The notes: generated from the letters alone by a model not told the origin. A stretch of 64,000 nt of DNA from Enterococcus ratti (GCF_001886195.1 NZ_JXLB01000011.1:33155-97154), one strand, 5' to 3'; positions 25,633-35,825 are shown, numbered from the stretch's first letter. Numbers and translations: made by a program.

Positions 25633-26121
25633 TTGGATATCAACGAGATTAAGGAATTAGTTAGTCAATTTGATCAGTCTTCTTTAACAGAGTTTGATTT
25701 AAGAGAAGGTCAATTTGAATTATATATGAACAAAAATGAGTCGAGTCGAGGAGTGAACGCTAGTTTGCCGATACTTGCTGCTTCAGAAAATGAACAAGTA
25801 GCACAAAAACTTGCTCAGAGTGATTCACAAATGCCAGTTGTAAAACAAGAAACAGTACAAATTCAACAAGAAACTTTTAAAGGAATAGAGGTGAAATCAC
25901 CGATTGTAGGAATTGTCTATTTACAATCAGCGCCTGATAATCCTCCCTTTAAATCAGTGGGAGATAATGTAGCAAAAGGCGAAGTGATTTGTATCATCGA
26001 AGCTATGAAGTTAATGAATGAAATTACTAGTGAAGTTGACGGGAAAATTGTTGATATTCTTGTTGAAAATGAAACAGTTGTAGAATATGGACAGCCGCTT
26101 ATTAGAATTCAACCAAATTAA
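25633..26121 (+). CDS. accB: Biotin carboxyl carrier protein of acetyl-CoA carboxylase
   Basis: AccB carries CO2 on biotin between AccC and AccDA. The biotinylated Lys is in EAMKLMNEI, inside a C-terminal lipoyl-like domain that begins [12 protein letters not shown] Gln-rich linker (about residues 45-80) connects it to the N-terminal segment. I chose the TTG at 25633 ([13 protein letters not shown]) because GGGAGG lies eight bases before it; a start inside fabF at 25606 has no site. The protein has 162 residues. Confidence 0.93.
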   Translation: MDINEIKELVSQFDQSSLTEFDLREGQFELYMNKNESSRGVNASLPILAASENEQVAQKLAQSDSQMPVVKQETVQIQQETFKGIEVKSPIVGIVYLQSAPDNPPFKSVGDNVAKGEVICIIEAMKLMNEITSEVDGKIVDILVENETVVEYGQPLIRIQPN

Positions 26122-26144
26122 GTATAAGAGGAAAGAGGGGCAAT

Positions 26145-26564
26145 ATGAACATTCAAGAAATTAAGGAAATTATTCCACATCGTTATCCGCTGTTACTGAT
26201 TGACCGAGTAGAAGAAATGATCAAAGGAAAACGCATTGTTGCGAAGAAGAATGTAACGATTAATGAACCCTTTTTTCAAGGACATTTTCCAGAAGAACCC
26301 GTGATGCCGGGTGTTTTGATTGTGGAAGCGATGGCGCAAGCAGGAGCAGTTGCTCTACTTTCTTTAGAACAATTTAAAGGAAAAACGGCTTATTTTGGCG
26401 GATTAGATAAAGCAAAATTTCGTCAAAAAGTTACACCTGGAGATACTTTATATCTTGAAGTAGAAATTATTAAAATTAAGTCTTCTGCTGGGATTGGAAA
26501 AGGAATAGCAAAAGTGGATGGCAAAAAAGTTGCTGAAGCTGAATTAACTTTTATGATTGGATAG
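26145..26564 (+). CDS. fabZ: 3-hydroxyacyl-ACP dehydratase
   Basis: This hot-dog fold dehydratase of 139 residues removes water from 3-hydroxyacyl-ACP. The catalytic His lies in [16 protein letters not shown], with the partner Glu in VEAMAQAG. It starts [20 protein letters not shown], as is typical. E. faecalis also has a second dehydratase/isomerase (FabN) in another locus that makes unsaturated fatty acids; this one matches the saturated-pathway enzyme by position. Confidence 0.94.
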   Translation: MNIQEIKEIIPHRYPLLLIDRVEEMIKGKRIVAKKNVTINEPFFQGHFPEEPVMPGVLIVEAMAQAGAVALLSLEQFKGKTAYFGGLDKAKFRQKVTPGDTLYLEVEIIKIKSSAGIGKGIAKVDGKKVAEAELTFMIG

Positions 26565-26571
26565 GTGACTT

Positions 26572-27951
26572 ATGTTTTCAAAAGTTTTGATAGCAAATCG
26601 TGGAGAAATCGCTGTACGAATTATTCGTGCTTGTCGCGAGCTGGGGATTCAGACTGTTGCTGTATACTCACAAGCAGATGCTGAAGCGTTACATACCCAA
26701 TTAGCGGATGAAGCGATCTGTATTGGCTCGGCTAAAGCAACTGATTCCTATCTAAATGTACAAGAAGTTTTGAGTGCAGCCATTGTAACAAAAGCAGAAG
26801 CAATTCATCCCGGGTTTGGTTTTTTATCAGAAAATAGCCGTTTTGCTTCTATGTGTGAAGAATGCAACATTGTATTTATTGGTCCAAAAAGTCAAACGAT
26901 TGATGCAATGGGTAATAAAGTTAATGCTCGTTGTTTGATGAAAAAAGCAAATGTTCCGGTTATTCCGGGAAGCGATGGGGTGTTGTCGACTGTTGAAGAG
27001 GCATTAGAAGTAGCTGATAGGATTGGCTATCCAGTTATGCTAAAAGCTGCTGCTGGTGGCGGTGGAAAAGGTATTCGCAAAGTTTTATCAAAAGAAGAAT
27101 TGCCACAGCGTTTTTCTTTTGCACAACAAGAAGCAGCTGCATCTTTTGGAAATGATGCCATGTATTTAGAAAAAATTATTTATCCAGCTAGACATATCGA
27201 AGTACAGATTTTAGGTGATCGCTATGGAAATGTTATTCATTTAGGTGAACGTGATTGTTCTTTGCAACGGAATAATCAAAAAGTTTTAGAAGAATCACCA
27301 TCAGTGGTTATTTCAAAAAGCAAACGAGAGCAATTAGGTGCGGCTGCCGTTCGAGCAGCTCAGGCGGTTCATTATGAGAATGCTGGTACCATTGAATTTT
27401 TGATGGATGAAGCGGGCGAGTTTTACTTTATGGAAATGAATACGCGCATTCAAGTCGAGCATCCGGTGACAGAAATGGTTACAAACATTGATTTAGTAAA
27501 AAAACAAATTGAAATTGCTTCTGGCCAGCCGTTAGAAATGAAACAAGAAGAGGTTATATTTTCTGGTCATGCAATCGAATGCCGAATTAATGCGGAAAAT
27601 CCAGCGGCTCATTTTGCACCTTCTCCGGGAACAATTAAAAATTTATTGTTGCCTGCTGGCGGGATCGGGCTTCGTGTAGATAGTGCGGTTTACTCTGGGT
27701 ATACGATTCCCCCTTATTATGATTCGATGATTGCCAAAGTGATTGTTCATGCAGATACACGTTTTGAAGCGTTGATGAAAATGCAGCGGGCGTTGAGTGA
27801 AATTGTTACAGACGGCGTGATAACGAATGCTGAATTTCAGATGGATTTGATTAGTCATCCAGCTGTCATTGCTGGAGATTATAGTACTGCCTTTTTGCAG
27901 GAAGTGTTTTTACCTAATTGGACACCCGAAATGGAGATAGGAGAAGAGTAG
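26572..27951 (+). CDS. accC: Biotin carboxylase subunit of acetyl-CoA carboxylase
   Basis: AccC carboxylates biotin on AccB using ATP and bicarbonate. It shows the N-terminal KVLIANRGEIAVRIIRACRE, the ATP-grasp Gly-rich loop AAAGGGGKGIRKV, and MEMNTRIQVEHPVTEM with the catalytic Arg. Length is 459 residues. The stop codon is immediately followed by the accD ATG. Confidence 0.96.
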   Translation: MFSKVLIANRGEIAVRIIRACRELGIQTVAVYSQADAEALHTQLADEAICIGSAKATDSYLNVQEVLSAAIVTKAEAIHPGFGFLSENSRFASMCEECNIVFIGPKSQTIDAMGNKVNARCLMKKANVPVIPGSDGVLSTVEEALEVADRIGYPVMLKAAAGGGGKGIRKVLSKEELPQRFSFAQQEAAASFGNDAMYLEKIIYPARHIEVQILGDRYGNVIHLGERDCSLQRNNQKVLEESPSVVISKSKREQLGAAAVRAAQAVHYENAGTIEFLMDEAGEFYFMEMNTRIQVEHPVTEMVTNIDLVKKQIEIASGQPLEMKQEEVIFSGHAIECRINAENPAAHFAPSPGTIKNLLLPAGGIGLRVDSAVYSGYTIPPYYDSMIAKVIVHADTRFEALMKMQRALSEIVTDGVITNAEFQMDLISHPAVIAGDYSTAFLQEVFLPNWTPEMEIGEE

Positions 27952-28821
27952 ATGGCTTTATTCAAAAAGAAAAAATATATTCGAATTAATCCAAATAGAA
28001 AAGAGCTTCCAACGAATGCGCCGTCTATTCCAGATAATATGTGGGCTAAGTGTCCAAATTGTAAACAGATTATTTATACAAAAGACATTGGTGATGAAAA
28101 AGTTTGTCCGCATTGTGATTATAATTTTCGAATTGGGGCGTGGCAACGATTAGCATTAATCATTGATGAAAAAAGCTTGGAAGAATGGGATACGGATTTA
28201 GTGACGAAAGATCCGTTAAATTTTCCTGATTACCAAGAGAAAATTCAAACGATGCAAGAAAAAACAGGGCTGCATGAAGCGGTATTAACTGGAAAAGCTA
28301 CGATCCACGGTTTGTCATTTGCTGTTGGTGTGATGGATGCTAATTTTATCATGGGGAGTATGGGAACGGTTGTCGGTGAAAAAATCACGCGTTTATTTGA
28401 ACGAGCAAAAAAGCTTAAACTGCCCGTTGTTTTGTTTACGGCTTCTGGAGGAGCACGCATGCAAGAAGGAATTTTTTCTTTAATGCAAATGGCTAAAATA
28501 TCTGCTGCAGTCAAACGTCATAGTAATGCAGGATTGTTTTATTTAACCATAGTGACGGATCCGACTACTGGTGGTGTAACAGCGAGTTTTGCAATGGAAG
28601 GTGATGTGATTTTGGCAGAACCGCAAAGTTTGATCGGATTTGCTGGCAGACGAGTGATTGAACAAACGATTAAACAAGAGTTGCCAGAAGATTTTCAAAA
28701 AGCTGAATTTCTACTTGCTCATGGATTTGTTGATCAAATTGTTCCAAGAAAAAAACTAAAAGAAACTATTCACCAATTATTGAAAATTCATACGCAGAAA
28801 GGTTGGATAAATCATGGATAA
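27952..28821 (+). CDS. accD: Acetyl-CoA carboxylase carboxyltransferase subunit beta
   Basis: AccD forms the carboxyltransferase with AccA. A four-Cys zinc ribbon is visible near the N-terminus ([12 protein letters not shown] followed by VCPHCDYNF), then the crotonase-like core with [12 protein letters not shown] and [12 protein letters not shown]. Length is 289 residues. It overlaps accA by eight bases. Confidence 0.96.
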   Translation: MALFKKKKYIRINPNRKELPTNAPSIPDNMWAKCPNCKQIIYTKDIGDEKVCPHCDYNFRIGAWQRLALIIDEKSLEEWDTDLVTKDPLNFPDYQEKIQTMQEKTGLHEAVLTGKATIHGLSFAVGVMDANFIMGSMGTVVGEKITRLFERAKKLKLPVVLFTASGGARMQEGIFSLMQMAKISAAVKRHSNAGLFYLTIVTDPTTGGVTASFAMEGDVILAEPQSLIGFAGRRVIEQTIKQELPEDFQKAEFLLAHGFVDQIVPRKKLKETIHQLLKIHTQKGWINHG

Positions 28822-29599
28822 AACAGCACATGAGATTGTTCAACTGGCGCGTGAAAAAAATCGTTGGACTAGTTTGGATTTTTTCGAAAATATCTTTGAA
28901 GAATTCCAAGAATTTCATGGAGATCGCCTGTTTGGAGATGATGAAGCGGTTGTAGGCGGTATTGCAAAATTAGACGGTAAGCCAGTGACGATTATTGGTA
29001 TACAAAAAGGAAGAAATCTTCAAGAAAATATTCGTAGAAATTTTGGCTCGCCTCATCCAGAAGGCTACCGTAAAGCGTTGCGTTTGATGAAACAAGCAGA
29101 AAAATTTAAGCGTCCAATTATCACGTTCATCAACACGGCAGGTGCTTATTGTGGAATTGATGCAGAAGAACGAGGTGAAGGTGAAGCGATTGCTCGTAAC
29201 CTTTTGGAAATGTCTGATTTAAAAGTATCGATTATTGCAATAATTATTGGAGAAGGCTGTAGCGGAGGCGCGTTAGCTCTTGGACTAGCAGATGAAGTGT
29301 GGATGTTGGAACAAACGATTTATGCTGTTTTATCACCAGAAGGTTTTGCTTCAATTCTTTGGAAAGATGGCAGTCGTGCAGCAGAGGCAGCAGAATTGAT
29401 GAAAGTGGCAGCGGTGGAACTCTTAGAATTAGAGGTGATTGACCGTGTCATACCGGAAACATTTAACGGACAACCGTTAGATAAGGAAAAGGTAAGCCGC
29501 ATGGTACAAAAAGCATTGATTGAAAAACTAACTGAATTATGCCGCTATCAAACAAGTGATTTGATTGAACGGCGGTACCAAAGATTTCGGAAATTTTAG
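28814..29599 (+). CDS. accA: Acetyl-CoA carboxylase carboxyltransferase subunit alpha
   Basis: AccA is the partner of AccD. Visible signatures are [50 protein letters not shown] and [16 protein letters not shown]. At 261 residues it has the shorter Gram-positive form. It is the last gene of the fab-acc operon, and a strong terminator lies about 240 bases on. Confidence 0.96.
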   Translation: MDKTAHEIVQLAREKNRWTSLDFFENIFEEFQEFHGDRLFGDDEAVVGGIAKLDGKPVTIIGIQKGRNLQENIRRNFGSPHPEGYRKALRLMKQAEKFKRPIITFINTAGAYCGIDAEERGEGEAIARNLLEMSDLKVSIIAIIIGEGCSGGALALGLADEVWMLEQTIYAVLSPEGFASILWKDGSRAAEAAELMKVAAVELLELEVIDRVIPETFNGQPLDKEKVSRMVQKALIEKLTELCRYQTSDLIERRYQRFRKF

Positions 29600-29841
29600 T
29601 TTAACTTCTAGTAAGATAGAAATGATTATATTGATGAAAAATCAGCAGAAAATAACCCAAGTTGCTAGGAGTTTTTTGGAGCGGTTTTGTAAAAAAGTCA
29701 GTGAACGTATGTTTTGTGGGGGAGAAGTTATCCTTGTAGAAGGAATAATTGCAATGATCTTTAGATAAACGATATATTCTTGAAACATTGGCTTTTGATT
29801 AAAAACAGTATAAAAATTAATAACTGAATATACTTGTTCAT
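29600..29841. other. Intergenic region after accA
   Basis: No gene is supported here. Small frames on both strands lack ribosome binding sites and recognisable sequence. The terminator at 29842 follows. Confidence 0.4.
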
Positions 29842-29893
29842 AACTGCGAACGTTCTTCTGATTCATTGCGAGAAGAAGTTCGTAGTTTTTATT
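29842..29893 (+). terminator. Terminator of the fab-acc operon
   Basis: Arms AACTGCGAACGTTCTTCT (29842-29859) and AGAAGAAGTTCGTAGTT (29871-29887) pair with one bulge and are followed by a T-rich tract. Confidence 0.8.
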
Positions 29894-30014
29894 AAAAATT
29901 GTTTATTCATAAGGATTCATGTATAGAGGTAGTTTTTTTTGCAATAATGCAGTATAATACGGGGTTGAGGAGTACATTTCGTGCTCCTTCATTTTTTTCA
30001 GATGAGGAGACAAA

Positions 30015-30542
30015 ATGTTTTCAAATTATAAACCAACATGGATGGTAGATGCCATCTACAAAATTACCCCTGCACAATTAAAAAATTTAGGGATTAAAGC
30101 TGTTTTAACAGACTTGGATAATACTTTGATTGCTTGGAATAATCCCGATGGAACCGAAGAATTGTTGAATTGGATTTTAGAAATGAGAAATGCCGGTATT
30201 CCTGTTGTCGTTGTTTCAAATAATAGTTCCCAACGTGTGGCACGAGCAGTTGAGAAATTTGAGTTAATGTATGTGGCTCGTGCTTTAAAGCCGTTAGCGC
30301 TAGGAATCAATCGGGCAAAGAAAAAATTAAGTCTTGCAGATAATGAATTAGTGATGATTGGTGATCAGATTATGACAGATATTCGTGGAGCAAATCGGGC
30401 AGGAATCAGAAGTATTTTAGTAAAACCTATTATTGAAACGGATAGCTGGAAAACGCGATTTAATCGTTTTTGGGAACGTAAAATTATGGCTTATTTATTA
30501 GCGCATCATTCAGATATGGGCTGGCGAGGTGGAATTGAATGA
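30015..30542 (+). CDS. yqeG: YqeG family HAD IIIA-type phosphatase
   Basis: The 175-residue protein is a HAD-superfamily hydrolase with the nucleophile motif DLDNTLIAW, motif II VVVSNNS and the metal-binding IGDQIMTDIRGANR. The substrate is unknown; some relatives act on phosphatidylglycerol phosphate. A TATAAT near 29950 precedes it. It opens the conserved yqeG-yqeH-yhbY-nadD-yqeK-rsfS-yqeM cluster and overlaps yqeH by four bases. Confidence 0.92.
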   Translation: MFSNYKPTWMVDAIYKITPAQLKNLGIKAVLTDLDNTLIAWNNPDGTEELLNWILEMRNAGIPVVVVSNNSSQRVARAVEKFELMYVARALKPLALGINRAKKKLSLADNELVMIGDQIMTDIRGANRAGIRSILVKPIIETDSWKTRFNRFWERKIMAYLLAHHSDMGWRGGIE

Positions 30543-31648
30543 ACGAAAAATTACAGTGTATCGGATGCGGAACAGTTATCCAAACAACAAATTCTAATGA
30601 ATTAGGGTATACACCCAAAACAGTATTAGAAAAAGGATTAGAATCAGGCGAAGTTTATTGCCAACGCTGTTTTCGCTTAAGACATTACAATGAGATTCAA
30701 GATGTTTCTTTGTCAGACGATGATTTTCTTAGATTGCTAAATGAATTGGGACAAAAAGAAGCTTTGATTGTAAATGTCGTGGACATCTTTGATTTTAGCG
30801 GTTCATTGATTCCTAGCTTGCATCGTTTCGTTGGAAATAATCCCATACTATTAGTAGGCAATAAAGTAGATATTTTGCCGAAATCTTTGAAAAAAACTAA
30901 AATGGTTCAATGGATGAAAGAACGGGCGTATGAAGCTGGTTTGAGACCAATTGAAGTATTGTTGACAAGTGCAAAAAAAGCAAATGAAATGAAAATACTG
31001 CTGGAAAAGATCGAAGAGCATCGTAAAGGTCGTGATGTTTATATCGTTGGTGTGACAAATGTTGGAAAATCGACATTGATTAATCAGATCATTAAGAATA
31101 CGGTGGGAATCAAAGAAGTCATTACGACTTCTCAATTTCCGGGAACAACTTTAGATAAAATTGAAATTCCTTTAGAGGATGGTCATTATTTAATTGATAC
31201 TCCCGGAATCATTCATCGGCATCAAATGGCTCATTATTTAGGAAAAAAAGATTTAAGAATTATCACTCCAAGTAAAGAAATCAAACCAAAAGTTTACCAA
31301 TTGAATGAGGGACAAACTCTTTTCTTAGGTGGTTTAGCAAGATTTGATTTTGTCAAGGGACACCGTAGTTCTTTTATTGCTTACGTTTCCAACGATATCC
31401 AGCTTCACCGAACAAAATTAGAAAAAGCAGATAACTTTTATAAAAAGCATAAAGGTGGTTTACTGCAACCACCTCGTTTAGATGAAATCAACATATTTCC
31501 AGAACTTGTTCGTTTTGAATTTTCGGTGAAAGAAAAAACGGACATCGTATTTGCCGGTTTGGGCTGGATTACTGTAACTAGACCCGCTGTGGTTTCTGGG
31601 TGGGCGCCAAAAGGTGTACATGTATTAAAACGAAAAGCATTGGTTTAA
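30539..31648 (+). CDS. yqeH: Ribosome biogenesis GTPase YqeH
   Basis: YqeH is a circularly permuted GTPase needed for small-subunit assembly. The N-terminal zinc finger is CIGCGT with CQRCFRL. The G motifs come in permuted order: NKVD (G4) first, then VGVTNVGKSTLI (G1) near residue 175 and DTPG (G3). Length is 369 residues. The start ATGA overlaps the yqeG stop. Confidence 0.94.
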   Translation: MNEKLQCIGCGTVIQTTNSNELGYTPKTVLEKGLESGEVYCQRCFRLRHYNEIQDVSLSDDDFLRLLNELGQKEALIVNVVDIFDFSGSLIPSLHRFVGNNPILLVGNKVDILPKSLKKTKMVQWMKERAYEAGLRPIEVLLTSAKKANEMKILLEKIEEHRKGRDVYIVGVTNVGKSTLINQIIKNTVGIKEVITTSQFPGTTLDKIEIPLEDGHYLIDTPGIIHRHQMAHYLGKKDLRIITPSKEIKPKVYQLNEGQTLFLGGLARFDFVKGHRSSFIAYVSNDIQLHRTKLEKADNFYKKHKGGLLQPPRLDEINIFPELVRFEFSVKEKTDIVFAGLGWITVTRPAVVSGWAPKGVHVLKRKALV

Positions 31649-31663
31649 GGAAGAAGGAACAAT

Positions 31664-31975
31664 ATGAGTTTAAGAGGAAAACAAAAAAGATTTTTGCGAA
31701 GTCAAGCACACCATTTGCAGCCGATTTTTCAAATTGGTAAAGGCGGTATAAATGCTGCAATAATGGTGCAAATCGAAGAGGCATTAGAAAAACGCGAGTT
31801 ACTTAAAGTCTCTTTGCTGCAAAATACCGATGAAATCCCTCAAGAAGTTGCTAAAGTTTTAGAAGAAACAATAAAATGTGAAGTCGTTCAAATTATCGGA
31901 CGAGTACTTGTAGTATATAAATCTTCGTCAAAAGAAAAATATCAACGTCTCTCAAAAGAAGTAAAAGCAATTTAA
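31664..31975 (+). CDS. yhbY: CRM-domain RNA-binding protein YhbY
   Basis: This 103-residue protein associates with pre-50S ribosomes in other bacteria. It shows the family pattern LRSQAHHLQPIFQIGKGG, then QIEEALEKRELLKVSLLQN and a closing IIGRVLVVYK. It lies inside the yqe cluster with a GGAAGAAGGA site. Confidence 0.93.
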   Translation: MSLRGKQKRFLRSQAHHLQPIFQIGKGGINAAIMVQIEEALEKRELLKVSLLQNTDEIPQEVAKVLEETIKCEVVQIIGRVLVVYKSSSKEKYQRLSKEVKAI

Positions 31976-31987
31976 GGAGTGATTAGG

Positions 31988-32635
31988 ATGAAATCGCAAG
32001 CAAAAGTGTTTGTCGAACCTCAAATATTCACACAAGAGAAGCCACAAATCTTGGAAAAACGAAAACAAGTTGGTATTTTAGGTGGCACTTTCAATCCTAT
32101 TCATCTTGCGCATTTAGTCATGGCAGAACAGGCAGGTAAAACTTTAGGCTTGGATGAGGTATACTTGATGCCGTCTTATCATCCGCCGCATGCAGATGAA
32201 AAAACAACAATTGACGCATCGCATCGCTTAAAGATGCTTGAACTTGCGATAGCAGATAATCCTTTTTTAAAAATAGAAACAATTGAGTTGTCTCGAAAAG
32301 GGAAAAGTTATACCTACGATACCATGAAGGAATTGATTCAACGCAATCCTCATACGGATTATTACTTTATTATCGGCGGAGATATGGTCGCTTATTTACC
32401 AAAATGGTATAAAATCGACGAATTAGTCACAATGGTTCATTTTGTTGGAATTCGTCGTGCGGGGTATCAAGCCGAGACACCTTATCCAGTTATTTGGGTA
32501 GACGTTCCAGCAATTGATATCAGTTCGACAAAGATACGGCAGAAAATACAGCAAGGCTGTTCGGTTCGGTATCTCGTTCCGGATAGAGTGATTGATTATA
32601 TCCAGAAAGAAGGATTATATCAAAATGAATTATAG
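31988..32635 (+). CDS. nadD: Nicotinate-nucleotide adenylyltransferase
   Basis: NadD joins nicotinate mononucleotide to AMP in NAD synthesis. The nucleotidyltransferase signature is GILGGTFNPIHLAHL, and ISSTKIRQ is the C-terminal motif. It has an N-terminal extension of about 20 residues before the core, common in enterococci. I chose the ATG at 31988 with AAGGAG nine bases upstream, rather than the GTG at 31979. It overlaps yqeK by 11 bases. Confidence 0.93.
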   Translation: MKSQAKVFVEPQIFTQEKPQILEKRKQVGILGGTFNPIHLAHLVMAEQAGKTLGLDEVYLMPSYHPPHADEKTTIDASHRLKMLELAIADNPFLKIETIELSRKGKSYTYDTMKELIQRNPHTDYYFIIGGDMVAYLPKWYKIDELVTMVHFVGIRRAGYQAETPYPVIWVDVPAIDISSTKIRQKIQQGCSVRYLVPDRVIDYIQKEGLYQNEL

Positions 32636-33212
32636 TGAAAAATATACGGCTTATTCCAGAGAATGTTTAATGCAAAAAGTTCAAATGAGAATGAGTGAGC
32701 GACGCTTTAAGCATGTTTTAGGGGTTGAAGAAACAGCAATTGCTCTTGCAGCAAAATATGGTGCTTCTATTGAAAAAGCCAGTATTGCTGCTTTAACACA
32801 TGATTATGCTAAAGAACGTCCAGATGATGAATTTATATCAGTCATTGAACATGAAGAATATGATCCTGATTTACTTCATTATGGGAATGCTATTTGGCAT
32901 GGGCTTGTAGGAGCTTCATTTGTGGAAAAAGAACTTGGCATTACAGATGAAGAAATTCTTCAGGCGATCCGAGTTCATACTACAGGAGCGGCACAAATGT
33001 CTTTATTAGATAAAATTATTTATGTAGCGGATTATATTGAGCCGGGGCGTTCATTTCCGGGGGTTCAAGATGCTCGGGAAATTGCCTTGCTTGATTTAGA
33101 TGAAGCAGTGGCTTTTGAAACAAAACGAACATTGGTACATTTAGTTGAACAAGAGCAACAGATTTATCCAAAAACGATTGAAACATATAATTACTGGGTG
33201 GCTAAAAAATAA
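32625..33212 (+). CDS. yqeK: HD-domain hydrolase YqeK (Ap4A hydrolase family)
   Basis: YqeK hydrolyses diadenosine tetraphosphate symmetrically in other Firmicutes. The HD metal motifs are RFKHVLGVEE, LTHDYAKE and IRVHTTGAAQMS, followed by IIYVADYIEPGR. Length is 195 residues from the ATG at 32625, within the end of nadD. Its place between nadD and rsfS is conserved. Confidence 0.93.
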   Translation: MNYSEKYTAYSRECLMQKVQMRMSERRFKHVLGVEETAIALAAKYGASIEKASIAALTHDYAKERPDDEFISVIEHEEYDPDLLHYGNAIWHGLVGASFVEKELGITDEEILQAIRVHTTGAAQMSLLDKIIYVADYIEPGRSFPGVQDAREIALLDLDEAVAFETKRTLVHLVEQEQQIYPKTIETYNYWVAKK

Positions 33213-33232
33213 AGGCTACTCTTTAGGGGGAA

Positions 33233-33592
33233 ATGACCATCAATAGCAAAGAACAATTACGAATTGCAGTAAAAGCAGCTGATTCAAAACGTGCGGAAGA
33301 CATTCTCGCATTAGATGTAAGAAACGTCTCATTGTTAGCAGATTATTTCATGATTTGTTCTGCTAATAGTGAACGACAGCTAAACGCAATTACAGAAGAA
33401 ATTATTGAAAAAGAAGAAGAAAACAATTATGAAGTAAAGAGAATTGAAGGAAAAGAAGGCGGAAAATGGGTTTTGATTGATTTAGGCGATCTTATTATTC
33501 ATATTTTCCAAGCCTCTGAACGAAGCTTTTATAATTTAGAAAAATTATGGTCGGATGCTCCGCTTGTTAACTTAAATGGATGGTTCGATTAA
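33233..33592 (+). CDS. rsfS: Ribosomal silencing factor RsfS
   Basis: RsfS binds ribosomal protein L14 and blocks subunit joining in starvation. The 119 residues show LDVRNVSLLADYFMICSANS, GKEGGKWVLIDLGDLIIHIF and the C-terminal LEKLWSDAP. A strong AGGGGG site precedes the ATG at 33233. The methyltransferase gene begins two bases after its stop codon. Confidence 0.94.
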   Translation: MTINSKEQLRIAVKAADSKRAEDILALDVRNVSLLADYFMICSANSERQLNAITEEIIEKEEENNYEVKRIEGKEGGKWVLIDLGDLIIHIFQASERSFYNLEKLWSDAPLVNLNGWFD

Positions 33593-33593
33593 T

Positions 33594-34328
33594 ATGGCGT
33601 ATGAAACATTTGCTTTTGTCTACGATGAAGTAATGGATGAAACGTTGTACCAGAAATGGTTGGATTTTTCTAAGCGTCACTTACCGAGTGAAACTCATAA
33701 TATTTTAGAATTAGCTTGTGGAACTGGGGCGTTAGCGGTAACTTTTGCTAAAGATGGCTATTGTGTGACAGGATTGGATCTTTCTGAGGAAATGTTGATG
33801 ATCGCTAGTCAACGAGCTTTGAAAGAAGAAACTTCAATTCAGTTTGTTAAAGGAAATATGCTAGATTTATCTGAAACTGGTCAATACCAAGCCATTACTT
33901 GTTTTTCTGATTCTTTGTGTTATATGAAGAATGAACAAGAAGTACAACAAGTATTTGATGAAGTATATCAAGCTTTAGAAGATGAGGGGCGTTTTTTATT
34001 CGACGTTCACTCAATTTATCAAATAGATACTATCTTTCCCGAATATAGTTATCATTATCAAAATGAAAATTTTGCGTTTTTGTGGGACAGTTATTCAGGA
34101 AAAGAAAAGCATAGTATTGAACATTTTTTAACTTTTTTTGTGGAAGAAGAACACGGTAAATTTATTCGAGAAGATGAACTTCATAAAGAACAAACATATC
34201 CGTTAGATAATTATTTAAGAATGTTAGAAAATAGCGGTTTTTCTAAAGTAGAAGCTTTTGCTGATTTCACTGATGAACCGCCAAAAGAAGATTCTAAACG
34301 ACTCTTTTTTGTTGCTTATAAGGAATAG
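33594..34328 (+). CDS. SAM-dependent methyltransferase (YqeM type)
   Basis: This 244-residue class I methyltransferase shows the SAM motif ILELACGTGALAV, then GLDLSEEMLMIAS and FVKGNMLDL. It matches the methyltransferase that closes the yqe cluster in Bacillales and Lactobacillales; its substrate is unknown. The ATG at 33594 gives the usual AYETFAFVYDEVMD start. An in-frame ATG at 33576, inside rsfS, is also possible. The chosen start has no strong site, so translation is probably coupled to rsfS. Confidence 0.88.
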   Translation: MAYETFAFVYDEVMDETLYQKWLDFSKRHLPSETHNILELACGTGALAVTFAKDGYCVTGLDLSEEMLMIASQRALKEETSIQFVKGNMLDLSETGQYQAITCFSDSLCYMKNEQEVQQVFDEVYQALEDEGRFLFDVHSIYQIDTIFPEYSYHYQNENFAFLWDSYSGKEKHSIEHFLTFFVEEEHGKFIREDELHKEQTYPLDNYLRMLENSGFSKVEAFADFTDEPPKEDSKRLFFVAYKE

Positions 34329-34432
34329 AGAAGTCGTGAAATAAACACAGTTTATTTGAGTACAGAAAAAATTTCTTTATCTATGACGATCTTTGGGTTA
34401 TTAACAAGATGGGTAACTTTACAGATTAAGTC

Positions 34433-34471
34433 TGAAAAATCAAAATAGTCTTTCAAGTTTTGATTTTTTCG
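34433..34471 (+). terminator. Terminator after the yqe cluster
   Basis: Arms TGAAAAATCAAAA and TTTTGATTTTTTCG pair around a 12-nt loop. The stem is AT-rich, so its strength is uncertain. Confidence 0.5.
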
Positions 34472-34614
34472 GGCTTCATTTTTCAAATGAAAGGTGACGT
34501 AGTTCTTGCAGAGAAAAAGAAGTTTAATCCGTTTTTGGCGGAAACATTTCTTGAAGAAACAAATGACGGCTGTTTCGTGATTTTAATCAAACTTAGAAAA
34601 AGGGAGGAAAAGCG

Positions 34615-35769
34615 ATGAACGTTTGCGGCATGATTGTTGAATATAATCCTTTTCATAATGGTCATCGCTACCATGTGACGACGGCTCGAAAACAAACGAA
34701 CGCAAAGCTTGTGGTCGCAGTGATGAGTGGTAATTTCTTACAGCGTGGGGAACCGGCAATTTTGGATAAGTGGTCAAGAGCAAAAGCGGCGCTACATAAT
34801 GGGGTAGACCTCGTGATAGAACTACCCGTAGAATGGTCGATTCAATCTGCAGACTACTTTGCTAAAGGAGCCGTTCGGCTATTGCAAATGCTCAATTGTA
34901 CACATCTTTGCTTTGGTACAGAAGGAAATAGCACCTTTAATTACGAAGATTTTGGTACATTTGTTCAACAAAATCAAAAGAAAATCGATCAAGAATTTCA
35001 TCGATTATCCGATGAGACGATGAATTTTCCACAAAAAATGACAAAAGTTTTCAATCTGCTTTATCCGCAAATGGCTCTTGATTTTTCTTCGCCTAATCAT
35101 TTACTAGGATTAAGCTACGCAAAAGAAAATGCCAAGTATAAAAATTCCATGAAATTGGTACCGATTACTAGAAAAAATGCTGGTTATCACGATGAAAAAT
35201 TGACTGTTCAGGGAATTGCTAGTGCAACAGCTATTCGAAAAGCATTAGCTAAGAGCCGTTCAGTAGATAATTTCGTACCAGCTGTGACGGCGAATAGTTT
35301 AAAAAATAGTACGCTTCAAACATGGGAAGCTTATTGGCCTTTTCTTCGTTATCAATTATTATCGGCTAATTTAGATAGTTTAAGAAAAATTTATCAAATG
35401 ACCGAAGGCATTGAAGTCAGAATGAAAGCAGCCGCGAAAAAAGCTGCTTCATTTGATGAATTTGTCCAACTAGTTAAATCAAAAAGATATACTTGGGTTA
35501 GAATTCAACGTCTGGCCTGTTACGTGCTATTAAATATCTATCAAGAAGAATTAGAGCAACAACAAATGCAGAAATATATAAACATATTAGGATTTACTAA
35601 AGCAGGTCAAGCATTTTTGAAAGAAAAAAAAGACTTGCCTTTGTTTTCAAAAATTGGTAAAAAAGAGGCGAAAATGGCTCACCTGATGCTGCGCAGCGAT
35701 CAAATTTATCAATTGGGCGGCCAACTGTCAGAACAAAATTTTGGCAGGAAACCTTATATTTATCAATAA
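34615..35769 (+). CDS. tmcAL: tRNA(Met) cytidine acetate ligase
   Basis: TmcAL (formerly YlbM) acetylates the wobble cytidine of elongator tRNA-Met using acetate and ATP. The nucleotidyltransferase motif is GMIVEYNPFHNGHRYH, followed by VAVMSGNFLQRGEPAIL and FGTEGN. Length is 384 residues, normal. AAAGGGAGG lies before the ATG. A 43-codon open stretch (34487-34618) ends in its ATGA, but I do not regard that as a proven gene. Confidence 0.94.
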   Translation: MNVCGMIVEYNPFHNGHRYHVTTARKQTNAKLVVAVMSGNFLQRGEPAILDKWSRAKAALHNGVDLVIELPVEWSIQSADYFAKGAVRLLQMLNCTHLCFGTEGNSTFNYEDFGTFVQQNQKKIDQEFHRLSDETMNFPQKMTKVFNLLYPQMALDFSSPNHLLGLSYAKENAKYKNSMKLVPITRKNAGYHDEKLTVQGIASATAIRKALAKSRSVDNFVPAVTANSLKNSTLQTWEAYWPFLRYQLLSANLDSLRKIYQMTEGIEVRMKAAAKKAASFDEFVQLVKSKRYTWVRIQRLACYVLLNIYQEELEQQQMQKYINILGFTKAGQAFLKEKKDLPLFSKIGKKEAKMAHLMLRSDQIYQLGGQLSEQNFGRKPYIYQ

Positions 35770-35796
35770 AAAAGCAAGCGAAATCGGAAAAAATAC

Positions 35797-35825
35797 TTCA
35801 CAGAATCAACATTCACAAGTATAAT
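35797..35825 (+). promoter_or_regulatory. Promoter of the YeeN/YebC gene
   Basis: TTCACA (35797-35802) and TATAAT (35820-35825) are exactly 17 bp apart. They lie about 75 bases before the start codon. Confidence 0.75.

Noticed and set aside
29565..29768. 67-codon plus-strand frame after accA
   Set aside because: It starts inside accA in another frame and lacks a binding site and any recognisable domain.
34487..34618. 43-codon ORF ending in the tmcAL start (ATGA)
   Set aside because: It has no ribosome binding site and no family match. Coupling is tempting, but tmcAL has its own strong AAAGGGAGG. It might be a gene remnant.
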